Below are positions 49,739-63,627 of a stretch of 64,000 nt of DNA, in pieces. The stretch is taken from positions 12,801,626 through 12,865,625 of the forward strand of contig NC_037255.1 of assembly GCF_000002425.4 (NCBI RefSeq), written 5' to 3'. Numbering within the stretch: position 1 is the stretch's first letter; each line of letters opens with the position of its first letter. Under the pieces are notes generated by a model. That model was not told where the DNA came from. It did not search any database and saw only the letters and a program-made list of their open reading frames with translations. The DNA comes from Physcomitrium patens. Taxonomy: Eukaryota > Streptophyta > Bryopsida > Funariales > Funariaceae. A program made the position numbers and the translations under genes.

Positions 49739-51201
49739 GTTGCTGGTGCTTGGAAGGAGGACCCGGAGAGGTCACATCAATATTGTGCAATCAAGTGGCT
49801 GAATGCGTATCAAGTGCAGGCATAAAGTCTGTCCCTTTTGGTTGCGCAACAGTGTTTACCAACAGCCACTGAGATGTAGTACCTTGTAAAGAGACTTCTA
49901 GATCATTGCGTTCAGTGCTATTACAATGGAAAGGTGAAAGAGAATCATGTAAAAACTATTGATTTTTATGTATTGTTGAGGGCATTATTCTAAACAATTC
50001 AAGACTGTTTTTTCTGAGCTATGAAATTAAGACGGTCATCCTAATAACCTTGTACTATTGTATATTTTACAATCACTTAAGTTGCCATCATCTTCTTAGA
50101 TCTAGTTTTGGCTTTATTTCTATTTTTACACAGATGTTGGATGGCACATTGTTTTGTTTTGTTGTTTTTTGTGTTTTTGACACAAAGATGGGGTATATTC
50201 AGTGCATGGATACAGTGGATCATGGTTAATGAATTGACTTCTTAGCTCCTAATTCCAAAGAGATGGAATGAGCATGCTGAGTGAAGTAACTATCAACTAA
50301 GACTTCTACTTTTAGGTATAATTAATCCGTTCATGATTTTCTAAAATTCCATTTTATTGTTTGGTTTGATCTTGTGCCAAGAAGGTGTTTTATCATTCAT
50401 GATTTGCCCCATTTCTCAAGGAGTGTAGTCTCATGTTTAATATGTACTGCCAATTTCTTCCTAATTGTTAATTAAGGATTTTTTTTGTATTTTACTAATT
50501 AATTTCAAAACATGCTTTTATATAGTCCACAAACATAGATCTCTAAGTAGCAACTATATTTTGTAAAAGTATGTAATTTGTGGAAGAGGCTTTCTTTCAA
50601 AGATAGCTTATTTCTATAAGAATGTTTTCTAAGATCTTCATTCCTACAAGTTTTAGGCGAGTTTGTAATAGGATGTGGTTCAATTCTAAATTTTGCAACT
50701 AACTAATACTTCCATAACCTATGTAGAATAGTTTCACAATCAATATTAATAGTTGGATTATAATGCACAATCAATATTAATAGTTGGATTAGCCTGTCTT
50801 CTCTAAGTATTAACTATCACACTTTTGTATTATATAAGTCAAATATTTTTTTTTCTTTTTGGAATTAGAATTTAGATCAAATGTCATTCTAGTTGAAAGA
50901 GAAGTCTTCTTCAAAAAGGAAATTCTATTTGTTGACAAGGTTTCTTTGAAGAATTATTTGGCCAAGTTTTGTTATGTAAGATACAAGAAAGATGGAAATT
51001 TAAGCCTAAGATTGAAACTCATTTGTCATTAGATTTTGCCAATCTTATTCTAAAATTTTGATCCACATACCATTTGTAAATTGGAGTAAAGGTCCATAAA
51101 CAATCAAAGTGCTATTTTCATAGAACTTTTAAAATGGCGTTTATTATTCCAAATCTATTTAATTGGTTGATATTAACAATTTTAAGTTGAAGAGCACCTA
51201 T
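49739..51201. other. 3' flank of eIF1A copy 2 and AT-rich spacer
   Basis: No gene recognised. A 26-bp direct repeat (CACAATCAATATTAATAGTT...) occurs twice with period 31 at 50735-50760 and 50766-50791. Confidence 0.5.
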
Positions 51202-51735
51202 TGTCAAGGACATGAATCTCAAAGAAAGAAAACTCAATACACTCTTATATCACTTGAAAAGATTCAAAAGTCACTTAAAGATGATAATATATTGAATTAG
51301 AATAGCTATTGCCACAGACAAAAAGATTGAAAAGTTTTGAAATAAGATTAATGACTAGAAAGGCATTGATAAGAATGAAGAAGGCTTTAGTCTTGCCTCT
51401 ACATATATAATCTTATTAAGATCTATGTAATGATCTTTTATGAGACTTCCAACTCATGTTGACTTTGCAAGACACGTATCATGTTTTCTATATGTGTGCC
51501 ACATAATAAACTTGTTCCACAAGCTACCAATACATATGACAAATGGTCATCTTATTGACCAAATTTTTAACCTATTAATCAAATTTTAAACCTATCAATC
51601 ATATGTAAAGTCAAAATCATTTCTACAAAGCTTCTATGAAACTTCTTTAAAAAATATTATAAAAATGATATACTTTTACCTACTTCTACCTAATTACATA
51701 CATAATTATCAAAATAAATATGTATATCTGTGATA
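51202..51735 (-). repeat. Solo LTR, family B, with target-site duplication
   Basis: Whole LTR of about 534 bp in minus orientation. It starts TGTCAAGGACATGAATC and ends ATATCTGTGATA on plus, with no internal region attached. Flanks CCTAT and TCTAT fit a 5-bp duplication that has since drifted. It served as the reference for recognising the split copy at 38745-46781. Fossil. Confidence 0.85.
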
Positions 51736-51863
51736 TCTATCATATATTTTGTAACAACATTTAGTCACCTTTTTAAAGTCAATTTGATCAAATCCTCCAA
51801 TCTCTCAACACTTATAATTAGACCATGTTATATTTATTCTTCTTAGAGAGATATCATGCAAAT

Positions 51864-51898
51864 ACAATGTAAGAGATCAAATAAGAAGTTGAACATAA
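51864..51898 (-). repeat. Stub of another family C LTR, cut by the family C insertion
   Basis: The stretch GAGATCAAATAAGAAGTTGA matches the lower end of the minus-strand family C LTRs (47066 and 31591) and stops where the plus-strand family C LTR begins at 51899. Its other part would lie right of the window. Confidence 0.45.
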
Positions 51899-54800
51899 GT
51901 ATTACAAACATTTAACTGGAAAATTTTAGAAATATTTTAGTATTATTCTATTAGATTTTAAAAGGTTCTATAAGATTTTAGAGAGATTCTTAAAATACTT
52001 TAGATGGTTCTAAATGGTTCTTAAAATATTCCAACAGATTTTAGAAAATTCTAAGAAAATTAAGGAAATTATCTAAGAAGCTTTTTAGAATTGCTTCATC
52101 TTCAAGCAACATGAAAACTTCTTAAGAAGCTTCTTAAATTTGCTTCTTTTTCAAGCAACATGAAAACTTCTTAAAAAGCTTCTTAAGGTTGCTTTATCTT
52201 TATACAACATGAGAACTTCTCAAGAAGCTTCTTAATACCTAATATATATTAAAGTTAAGATTGAAGAGATCTTCAATCTTAATAATAGATCTCTTATAAT
52301 TTTAACTCACATTTGTTGGTACTGATCTTATATTCATTTCATTTAATCAAGTTCTTAGTAGCTTTCTTGTTGAAACTATTTTGTTCAACTTCTTGTTTTG
52401 TTTCTTTCATTTTATATTCATGACAATTTGTCGAGATTGCCTTCTTATTAATATTAGAAATTAATCCTTCTTGATAGAGAGTAGATTATCCTTCTTCTTG
52501 AAGGCATCTAAGTACTTTAGAGATTGTAGAGTATATTCCTCTAAATTGGTATTATTTAAAAACTCCCCTTTTTTCTTTTAAGATGAATGGAGGTGAAGAT
52601 GTTAGTATAGTTGAGTCTCTTGAGTCTAAAGATAGAAGTTATTATGAACACATTGAATGCTTTATCTTATAGAATTGCTGAAATTGAAGATTTTTGCAAG
52701 ATTTCATGGTGATGCAAGACCAAGAGAAATTTAGCATATGATGCAACTACTTTCTCAAACTTCTACATCCAAGGAGGTGGTGGTACATGTACCTCAACAA
52801 GAAAATTTATCTATTCAATAGTATAAAGAGCCTTAGATTAGTCTTTTAAAAAAGTTAAATGACATATATTCCAAGTTTCAAAGGATTATTTATTAAATTT
52901 GATTAGTAACTTTTTTATAACTTAAGCACTATCTAATAGAAGAATCATGAGTTAGTTTAGTTGGAACCTTATTCACAATTCAAGTCTTATCTTGGTTTGT
53001 TCTTTTATTTGAAAAAAGATCTCTAATCTTGAACAACTTTGAAGCTTTTTTAGAAGCATTTGTAGAAGCATTTTGAGAACATGACAAGGCCCAATGGATG
53101 ATAATAAAGATTCACTTATTATTTTAGGAGTCATATTTTGTATCAATTTATACATTTGATTTTAAGAAATTGGCTTGTGACATCAATTAGGATGAAGAAG
53201 TTCTTATAAATCAATTTTATTGGAGACTAGAGAATGATGTGATAAATCTATTATAATTTTTTTTTTAATCCTCAAGCATTCAATGAAGCTTTCAACCAAG
53301 ATTTGATGTGCAATTCTTAATTATTACAATGTTGTCAAGATCAAAATTCATGGATTTTGGCAAAACAATGCATTAGAAATTTGTACTTTCTTGCTTCAGT
53401 AAATATATTACATCCACACGTTGAAGCTAAAAATATTTAAATTGATGCAATATGGTTTAAATCTCTTACAATAGAAGAAAAGAAGCATCAATTTTAATAA
53501 GGCCTATTCTTATAATAAAATAAAATAGGTCAATAATCTTAGAATTGTCCAAAGAAACAACTTAAAACTAAGACTAGGAGTTTAATTGTTTAGAAAAGAA
53601 AGAAATTCAGCCACAATAGAAAGCATATAATTGAACATTTCAACACCTCAAATTTATCAAGGTCCTTCTTTCTCTGCCCAGTCTACATGTTGTTCTATTA
53701 TATCTTTTTTTCTTAGTTCAAAAAAACTTCAAACAAATGCCTTATTAGATTCAAGAACATTTCCTTACTTTTTAGATGAAGAATTTTCTAAACTTCATAA
53801 AATCCCTTCAGTATAAAAGCCAAAACTTATATACATAGAAATAATAAATGGTCAATCTTTATCTTCAAGTAATATTATTCATGAGACTATATTATTAAAT
53901 ATATCATTTGAAGGCCATAATAGCAAAATAATATTTAATATTATTAAAAATCCATCTAATCATATCATTTTAGGACTTTTATGGTTAAAAAGATTGGAGA
54001 ATTTATAAGGTTAAATTTTATACATGTATATAATCCATCTATAGATTGAAGGCTTTATAAGGTTAAATTTTCCATAGAATTCTTTTGAAAAAAATTTATC
54101 AAAAAGTCATCAATAACAAAGTCAAATTCCTTATTTCTTGCAGCAAAAGCTTTTATGAAATCGACTAAGAAAGAGATGCCATTTTTCATTTATGCAAATT
54201 TAGTTCATAAAGAAGTAAGCTTGCCAATAGCTATTCCAAAATAATATAAGAGATTTTAAGATATCTTCAAAAAAAAAATGTTGACATATTTTTGAGACAT
54301 CATTTGTATGATTGTACCATTGAGCTTTAAGAAAGAACTCAACCACTATTTGGTCCAATCTACAACTTATCAAAAAACAAGCTTATGATATTAAAAGATT
54401 ATATTGATAAAAATCTTGCAAAAAACTTTATTTGACATTCCAAATCTCTAATAGATGTACTAATATTTTTCATAAAGAAAAAAAAAAATAGATCTTTATA
54501 AATGTATATTTTTTATCTTAGCTTCAACAAAATAATGGTGAAGGATTATTACTCGTTATTTTTAATATCAAGGTTTTTGGAGCAACTTGGTCAAGCTAAG
54601 ATGTACATTAGAATAGATTTCTATAGAACGTACAATTTGATACAAATTAAAGAAGGAGATGAATAGAAGAGAATATTTTTAATAGAGTATGGATATTTTG
54701 AATATAATCTCAGGCCTTTTTTATTGATACATGCTCTAATTATATTATAGCATTTGATAAATGATATTTTTCTAGAATTTTCAAACAAGTTTGTTGTTTG

Positions 54801-55705
54801 CTATCTTAGTAATATCTTAATTTTTTCTAAGAGTATAAAAGAATATAAAAAATATATGAGATTAATCTTACAAAAGTTATAGAATATAAGATTATATGCC
54901 AAATAGAAGAAATGTATATTCTATTAGCCAAAAGTAATATTACTTGGATATGTTATATCTAATGAAGGCTTATTGATGGATCTTAAGAAAATTTGAGCTG
55001 TAATGAAGTGAAAAATTCCAAAGACAATATGAGATGTACAATATTTTCCTAGGTTTGCTAATTTCTATAAAATATTTATAAAGAATTACTTTCAAATTAC
55101 TGATCTTCTTACTCAATTGACATCCAAAGATAAATTCAAATAGAGACTTCAAGCACAAAAGGATTTTCAAGATTTGAAGGTAGCTTTTAATACAACCCCA
55201 ATTTTAATGCATCCAAATTTTATAAAGGCCTTTTATTTTAAGATTGATACTTTTGACTTTTTATTAGGAGCTATACTATCATATATAAAAAAAGATGGGA
55301 AGCTTGACTCAATTTTATTTTATTCTAAAAAATTTGTAGCTATGAAGATCAATTAAAAAAATTTCCAATAAAGAGATTCTTGTGATTATAGATTCTTTCT
55401 TAAAATGGTATTACTTATTAGAAGGCATTAAATATCTTATGATTATATATACAGATCACAAAAAATTAGAATATTTTATGTCAAATTAGGTTTTGAATTG
55501 CAATCAAACAAGTTGGAATATGTCATTATCTCATTTTGATTTTGTGATTACATATCAATTAAAAAAGCAGCAAGAATTATTAAACGCTTTATCAAAGAGA
55601 TCATATCTTATTCCAAAGATCAAAGAAATAATATTTCATTGATAATATACAATACTTTAAATCATAAAAAAATTTATCTTTGTGCTAATTTTATAGTTAT
55701 GTATG

Positions 55706-58700
55706 TGTCACGGACATTCACATGTAAGCCAATAATTACTTGTATAAATAAATAGAAATAGAAGTAGATAAAAGTAAGTTAATTCTATAATATCTTCTAT
55801 GAAAGCTTCCTAGAAGCTTTATAGATATTTTTTTGACTTTATAAATGACTTTAATTGACTTTTTGGATTAAAAATATAGGCATCAAGTTGGCCATGTGCC
55901 ACACATGTTATTAGCTTAAGGACCAAGCTAACTATATAGTGGATATATAGAAAAACTTGCCTTATAATTTAAGGCATGTGTCTTACAAAGTCAACACATA
56001 TTGGAGGTCCTATAGAACATTGCCACATAGCCCCTAGTTAGATAGTATATATAGAGACAAGAATAAAGCCTTCTTCACTCTTGTCAAGTCCTTTCTTGCT
56101 TTTAGTCTAGTTTTAAGAGTCTTAAGTTTTTTTGTCTTTTAGCAATAAGCCATTCCAATTTCTTTTTAATATATGTACTTCTTTATTTCTATTTTTTTAC
56201 TTTTTTTTGACACAGATTTCATTGGTTTATGCATCATCTTATAGTTCATGTTCTTAACAAATTAACAAGAGTACACTTATAATATCAAAGCTTTGTCTTA
56301 TCTTGATTAAGAATAGGTTATTTTTTTCTCATGATAACACATAAGAATATTAGAAGTTATAAATTATCTTCTTCTAAACTAATATTGTTCTTACTACTTT
56401 CTTTGTCCTCAAGTCCTTTCTTCTACTTGACTTGAGTGGTACTAGATATTTTTTCTGAGTGTTATTATAGCAGAGCTTGTTGAAATGGAGAGTGCAATGG
56501 CACAAATGTAAGAGCAATTGAGGAAATTTATGCTTCCGATGCATCAACTTAGCTTACTATCACAAGGATCAACAAGAATGGTAGGAAGTGAAGATATAGA
56601 GATGATTAGAGCCGCCTTAATATATGCACCAAATCATGTCCTTCTATCCATAGTAGACCATCCTTTAAGTATTAGAGAAGCAAGAGTTGCAATGCTCGAG
56701 AAGTTTGATGGTACAAGATCCAAATTTCAAGGATTTGTCAATCAAGTACAACTTGTGATTGAACTTCAACCTTAAAGCTATCTAATTCTAGGATTACAAG
56801 CTAGATTTATTAGTACACTTCTTTTAGGTTCAGCACTTTTATGGTTTTCATGTTTTTTTGAACGATGAGATCTAATATTAGATGATTTGAAGGCATTTTT
56901 GGCCAAATTTTGGTCTATGTATGAAGACCATGATGCAAATCATGTTGCAACCAACAAAATCTATATTATGCAATAAAGCAATCAATTTGTAACATTATAT
57001 ACTTCCTAGTTTTGACAACTTACAACTAATATCAAGTGCGATGATATTGTACTTATTAGCCAATTTTTCTATAGATTACAATATGAAGTAAAAAAATTGA
57101 TGTTCAACTTACGTGATCCTCAAACATTCAATCAAGTAATTAACTTTGCTGTAAAATGTGTTAATTGGTTTTTTGAATTTCTAATGAAGGTCCTATCGTC
57201 TCCTCAGAACCCTCTCTTTGTTTTATAATAGATGTATATTTAGGACCTAACAATTATAAAGCCTTCATCTTAATAGATTCAAGAACCTCAGCTTGTTTTT
57301 TAGACGTAGAATTCGTTAAAAATCATAAAATATTATTAGTACAAAAAACTAAACCTATTCATATAGAAATCATAGATGGTCGTCCGTTATCTTCTAGAGA
57401 TGTTACTCATAAAATACTTCCTATAGATGTAGCAATAAATGATCATAGTAATTGTAAATCTTTAATATAATTAGATCTCCCTATAATCCAATCATTTTAG
57501 GTTTATTGTGGTTAGAAAACTATAATCTTTACATAGATTGGATTTTTCATACTCTTGACTTTTTTAAAAGTATAATTAAGAGTGAAATTAATCCAATAAA
57601 AGTCATAAGTTTAGTACAATAAAACTTGTGTTTGTACGTGTGAGAGCTTTCTTGTATGTTACCAAAGAAGAATCACCTTATATTATTTACGCTACACATA
57701 TTTCTAATGATACAAAGACTTGAAGTGGCATTCTAAGCCAATATCAAGAGTTTCAAGATGTATTCAAGAAGAAGAATGTAGATACTCTTCCAAAATGTTG
57801 TCCCTGTGAGTGCTCAATTGACTTTCAAGAAGAAGTACAATCGCCATTTGGACCAATCTATAGTTTATCACAAAATGAACTAGCTGAATTCAAGAAATAT
57901 ATTGAAGAGAATCTGGCTAAGAACTTCATACACTATTCTAAATTACTAATAGAAGCTCCAATCTTTTTTGTAAAGAAGAAAGATGGATCATTGCAAATGT
58001 ATATCAACTATCGAGGATTCAAGAAGATCACCATCAAGAATAGATATCATCTATTTTTGATATCTAAACTTTTTGATCAATTAAATCAAGTTGAGATCTA
58101 TACAAAAATAGATCTATAGAGAGCTTACAATTTAGTAAGTATTAAAGAAAGAGATGAATGAAAGACTACTTTTTGAAGTAATTATGGATATTTTGAATAC
58201 AACTTCATGCCTTTCCGACTTACAAATCCATCAGCAACTTTTCAACATCTAATAAATGATGTTTTTTGAGAATTTTTAGATGATTTTATTGTCTGATATC
58301 TGGACAACATCTTGATCTATTCTACAAATAGAGATAAATATAAACTTTATATTTGTTGCGTGTTACAAAAATTAAGAGATGCGTGATTCTATGCCAAGAT
58401 AAAAAAGTATGTACTCCACACTACTGAAGTCGACTTCTTAGGATACATCATTTCAAATGTTGGACTTGTGATGGATCTTAAGAAAGTTCAAACTATTATG
58501 GATTAGAAGATTTCAAATATGATAAGAGATGTCTAATGCTTTTTGAGCTTTGCCATCTATTATCAAATCTTTATTAAAGACTTCTTTTGAGTTGTAATTC
58601 CACTTATACGTTTGACTTGCAAAGACAAATTTGAGTGGAGCAAAGAAGCTGAAGCATCTTTTGAAGCTTTGAAGTCAACTTTTATTTTTGCACCAATTTT

Positions 58701-61700
58701 GTATTGTGTTGACTTTTTTAAGGTATTTTTTATACAAGTAGATGCATGAGACTTTGCTTTGGGTGCTGTATTATTATAAATGGAAATAAATAATAGACTT
58801 CACTCAATAGAATTTTATTTTAGAAAATTTTTAATAGTCGAGATTAAATATGAAATCCACAATAAAGAACTTCTTGCAATCATGGATTTATTTCAAGAAT
58901 GGCATCATCATCTAGAAGGCGCTTCCAATCCAGTCATCATATATATGGACCATAAGAATCTCAAGTACTTTATATCAGCACGTATTTTAAATCGTCACCA
59001 AGTCCATTGGAGCATGTCTTTATCAAGATTTGATTTCAAGATCACATATCAACTTATAAAACAACAAGGTTTAATAGACGCCATTTCTAGATATTCTTAT
59101 CTTACACCAAAAGAAAGAAATGTATATTTTGATCAACAAAAAATGATTCTCTTGAAGCTAGAGCATTCTCATCTTCGAGTAATGAAATCAACATTGACTG
59201 TTAATTCAATCCTTGTGAAACAAATCCAATCAAGTATGTCTTTTGATCCTCTTGTTCACAATATTAAGAATCCTTCTTCTAAGTTCCAAGATACTTCTAA
59301 GTTTGAGTTCAATAATAACCTACTCTATTTTGAAGGTCGATTATATTTTTCAAAAAAAAAACATGATTACATGTTGTTCAAGGACATCACGACTTTTTAG
59401 TAGTAGGACATTTTGGATACAACAAGATTTTAGAGCTTATATTTAGAGATTTTTAGTGGGCACAAATGTGGAAGGGTGTAAAAGACTTTGTTCATTCATG
59501 CGACGTTTGCTCAAGTTCAAAAACTCCTCGTCATCAATCTTATGGATTTTTTCAACCATTATCCATTCTAAAACAACCATGGTCTTCTATTTCTATAGAT
59601 TTTATCATAGATCTTCTAATCTCAAGTTCTTATGACTCTATATTTGTAATAATAGATCATTTTACTAAGATGGCACATTTTATACCATGTATAAAATCTA
59701 TCATAGGTGAAGAAACAACTAAATTTTTTCTTGACAACATCTATTGTTATCATAGATTATCCAAGGATATTATTTTCGATAGGAGAACAGAGTTTGTATC
59801 AAGATTTTGGCGGATTCTTTTCAAGATTTTTAATATAGATATTAAACTATCTTCGACATTCTATCTTCAAATTAATAGACAAAAGGAGCTTGTTAATCAA
59901 GTTTTAGAGCAGTATTTAAGATGTACCATCAATTGTCAATACAATGATTACACAACTCTTTTGCCATTGGCAAAGTTTGCTTATAATAATGTGGTACATT
60001 TTTTGTAAAACAAACACCTTTCTTTGCCAATTATGGTTATCATCCACAACTTGATACTTTTGACTTTTCAAAAGTTAATAATCCTGCAACAAAAGATTTG
60101 GCAAATTATTTATCAAAGCTATAGCAACAACAAAGATATAGTTAAAAGAAGCTTAAGAACATTAAAAGATCAATGCAAATGTCTATTGAAAGAAACAACC
60201 ACCATTCCACATGGATGACAAAGGATGATTACTTTATTGTAATATCAAGACTACTCGTCTTTGTGACAAGTTGGACTATTGTAAGCTTTGACCATTTTCT
60301 ATTTTTGTACAAATCAATCTAGTTGCATATTGTTTATACGTACTAAAGTCAATGAAAATCCATCTAATATTCTATGTATCTCTTCTTTAACCATATAAGA
60401 AAGTAGACATACCAAGAAGAAGACAAGTGCCACTTCTTGCTATAAAAGTGGATAATAATGAAGAATTTGAAGTGGAAGAAGTCTTAGACTTAAGGCGGTG
60501 CCAAAATAAGTTGAAATATCTTGTTCATTGAAATGGATACAATATTAGTAAACACACATAGAAGCCAAAAAAGAATCTTGCAAATGCAACAAAAAAGGTA
60601 GAGACTTTTCATTGACAACATCCATCAAAATCAAGATGAAAATCTTTTCTATAAAAGAAACAAGATTTAGGCAAGATAACATTTTACTTTCAATCCTTAT
60701 TTGTAGCTTCTTTGTATTTATTATGCTATAGAAATAGAAAATCAACAACTAGCAAATTCGATTGAAAAGCCTTTGTTTGTTGAGCTGCCGGATAAAATAT
60801 TGCAATTGTCACAACCTTCAAGATGAAGCAATTGAAATGAAGATCTTCAAGAATGACATATTTTTTCTTGAATAGATGACAAGATATAACGCTTTTGGTA
60901 TCACGACCTTAGTAGAAACTCTCAATGTGTGATAATTTTATTAGAGGTAAAAATAACTCTTCATGGTGTTTCAAATATTTTATTTGAAGGAAGTTATGAA
61001 GGCCTCAATAATGACCAAATAACAAGGTGGTCTTTCCACCTTGGTATGAGATATTATCAATGGTTGAGAGGCCCTATCAACCATCTTCAAAGAGAACAAA
61101 GATTTGAGTATGTGGCAAATACAATTTTTTACATTATAGATTTTTTCAACATATGATGACCGCTTCTCATAGAAATCGTCTCTAGAAGGGAGGATAATAT
61201 CATAGATATATACATGTAAGCCAATAATTACTTGTATAAATAGGTAGAAGTAAATAGAAGTAAGTTAATTCTACAATAACTTATAAAAAAGCTTCTTAGA
61301 AGCTTTATAGATGCTACATTGACTTTATAGATATCCATTGTTGATTTTTAGGTTAAAAACTTAGTCAAAAAAATAATCATGTACCATATATGTTGATAGC
61401 TTGAAGAACAAGCTAATTATGTGGCACACATGTAAAAAAACTTGCCTTGTAAGTCAAGGCATGTGTCCTAGAAAGTCAACACATATTAGAGGACCTATAG
61501 AACATCGCCATATAGCCTCTAATTAGATAGTATATATAGAGACAAGAGTGAAGCCCTCTTCACTCTTATCAACTCCTTTCTTGCTTCTACTGTAGTTTCA
61601 AGAGTTACAAGTTTTCTGGTCTTTTGGCAATAAGCTATTTCAATTTCATTTTAATATATGTACTTCTTTATTTTTAATTTTTTAATTTTTCTTTCACACA

Positions 61701-61745
61701 TATTTCATTAGTTTATGCATCATCTTATAGTTCATATCTCTAACA
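55706..61745 (+). mobile_element. Fossil Ty3/gypsy chromovirus, family B copy 1, full span with both LTRs
   Basis: 5' LTR 55706-56259 (TGTCACGGACATTC to TTCTTAACA), primer-site-like ATATCAAAGC near 56283, gag about 56480-57190, protease about 57230-57560, reverse transcriptase about 57850-58500, RNase H about 58600-59070, integrase about 59400-60100 with its Cys/His region near 59480, chromodomain about 60455-60590, an extra 3' frame at 60929-61156, polypurine AGAAGGGAGGA just before the 3' LTR at 61198-61745. A TATA-like GTATATATAGAG lies in each LTR. LTRs are clearly diverged, so it is old, but younger than the family C copy it interrupts. Broken, many breaks. Confidence 0.88.
60929..61156 (+). 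other. Reading frame between chromodomain and 3' LTR of family B
   Basis: A 75-codon open frame with polar and aromatic residues (SYEGLNNDQITRWSFHLGMR, later GPINHLQREQRFEY). I do not recognise a domain. A similar word order is visible at about 2195-2290, near a decayed family B LTR-like stretch, so this may be a conserved 3' part of the family and not chance. Confidence 0.4.
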
Positions 61746-63154
61746 TGACGATTCATTTTTTTTAAATAAATTTGTACAATATTAGCTAAAGATTGATTAG
61801 TATGTAATATCAAGCAGTACCTTGACAACAACAAGTTCAAATTTAAAGAAGATCTTTTATATTTTAAAGATTATTTATATATTCCAAAAAGAACAACATA
61901 ACTTTGTATTCTTCAATCTTATCATGATTTTTTAGCTTTAGGACATTTTATATTTAATAAAACATTAGATCTTATGTCTTGAGATTTTTAGTAGCTTGAA
62001 ATGTGAAAAACCATGATGGACTTTGTCTTCTTATATGACATTTGTTCAAAATCTAAGAATTCTCGACATTGTCTTTAAGGACTTCTACAACCATTATCAA
62101 TCTTCAAGTGACCATGGTGCTTAGTATCAATAGATTTTATCACTAATCTATTGCTATCATTTATATTTGATTCTATCTACGTTGTTGTAGATTAACTTAT
62201 AAATATGGTATATTTTGTCTCTTATAAAAAGGTAATTTTTGAAGAAGAAAAAACAAGATTCTTTTTTAGTATTATATATTGATATTATGGCCTATCTAAA
62301 GATATCATTTTTATTTGAAGACCTCATTTTATATCAAAATTTTTAAAATCTTTTTTTGAAATATTAAAGATGGATATCAAATGTTTATTTGCCTTCTATC
62401 TTCAAACCAATGGTCAAATAAAATATATCAATCAAGTTTTGTAGCAGTATTTATAATGTACCATCAACTATCAACAAGATGATTGGATCTTATATTTATC
62501 TTTAATAAAGTTTGCTTATAATAATATTTTTATACTTCAATTTAATAAGCACTATTTTACTTTAATTATGGTTATAATCTAAAGTTTGATTTTTTTAAGT
62601 ACATCAAAGGATAGAAATCCAATACTTAAAGAACTTGCAAAATAATTGTCAATGCTCTACCTAACTTTGAAGCTCCATTTGTAAGCAACTGAAGATTCTT
62701 ACAAAAAATCTTTAAAAGAATCTAAATAAGAACTCTTTACTTTTCAAGTTGGAAATAAAGTATGGCTTCTTTGACAAAATATTAAGATCAATGGACTTTG
62801 CAATAAGTTCGATTATTAAATTTTAGACTATTTTATATTCAAAAGCAAATCAATCTAGTGGCTTATTAATTGGAACTACTCACATCTATAAAGATGCATC
62901 TAGTCTTTTATGTATCTCATTTTTAGGCTTATTTAGAATCAATTATTTCAAGAATATTAATACCATCATTACCTTGCATTGAAATAGATAATCTTATAGA
63001 AATTGAAATTGAAAAGATCTTTGATTCTTGGCAAAAAAGAGGCAAGTTTGAATATTTTATTCATTGGAATGGTGTTATATTATGTGTTTTTTTGCTTGAA
63101 AATATATTGAGCACACAACAATAGAAGATAAGTAGAAATGCAAGAACAATTCTA

Positions 63155-63595
63155 TCAAGTCTAATAGAATCTTTAATAACCTTTTGTAGACCTTAATAAT
63201 CTTGATCAAATTTTAACCAATCAAAAATAAATTTAAAAGAATTTATTAAAGGAATATGACACCTAAGTCCTAAATTAATCTTTAAAAAAAATTAAAAAAC
63301 TTAAAAAAATATGAAAATAAAATTTTAAATATATGACAATAATCTTATAGAAATATTAGAAAAAAAAATCTTTAAAGAAAAAAAAAAGAATTCTAAAGAA
63401 ATATTAAAAATTCATTTTTAATATTAGAAACCAATCCTAATACAAACCCTAGATTTTAAACAAACTCTATAGCAAATAGAACCTCAATAATTAATAATTA
63501 AATTATTGATGTGAATTCAAATTTTTTACACTTTTCAATATCTTAATTAGAAAAAAGCATAAGAAAGATGAAATCAATTGTACTTATCAATTGAG

Positions 63596-63627
<32 letters not shown>

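Noticed and set aside
55700-61750. Exact target-site duplication for family B copy 1
   Set aside because: GTATG before 55706 and TGACG after 61745 do not match convincingly, so no duplication is claimed.
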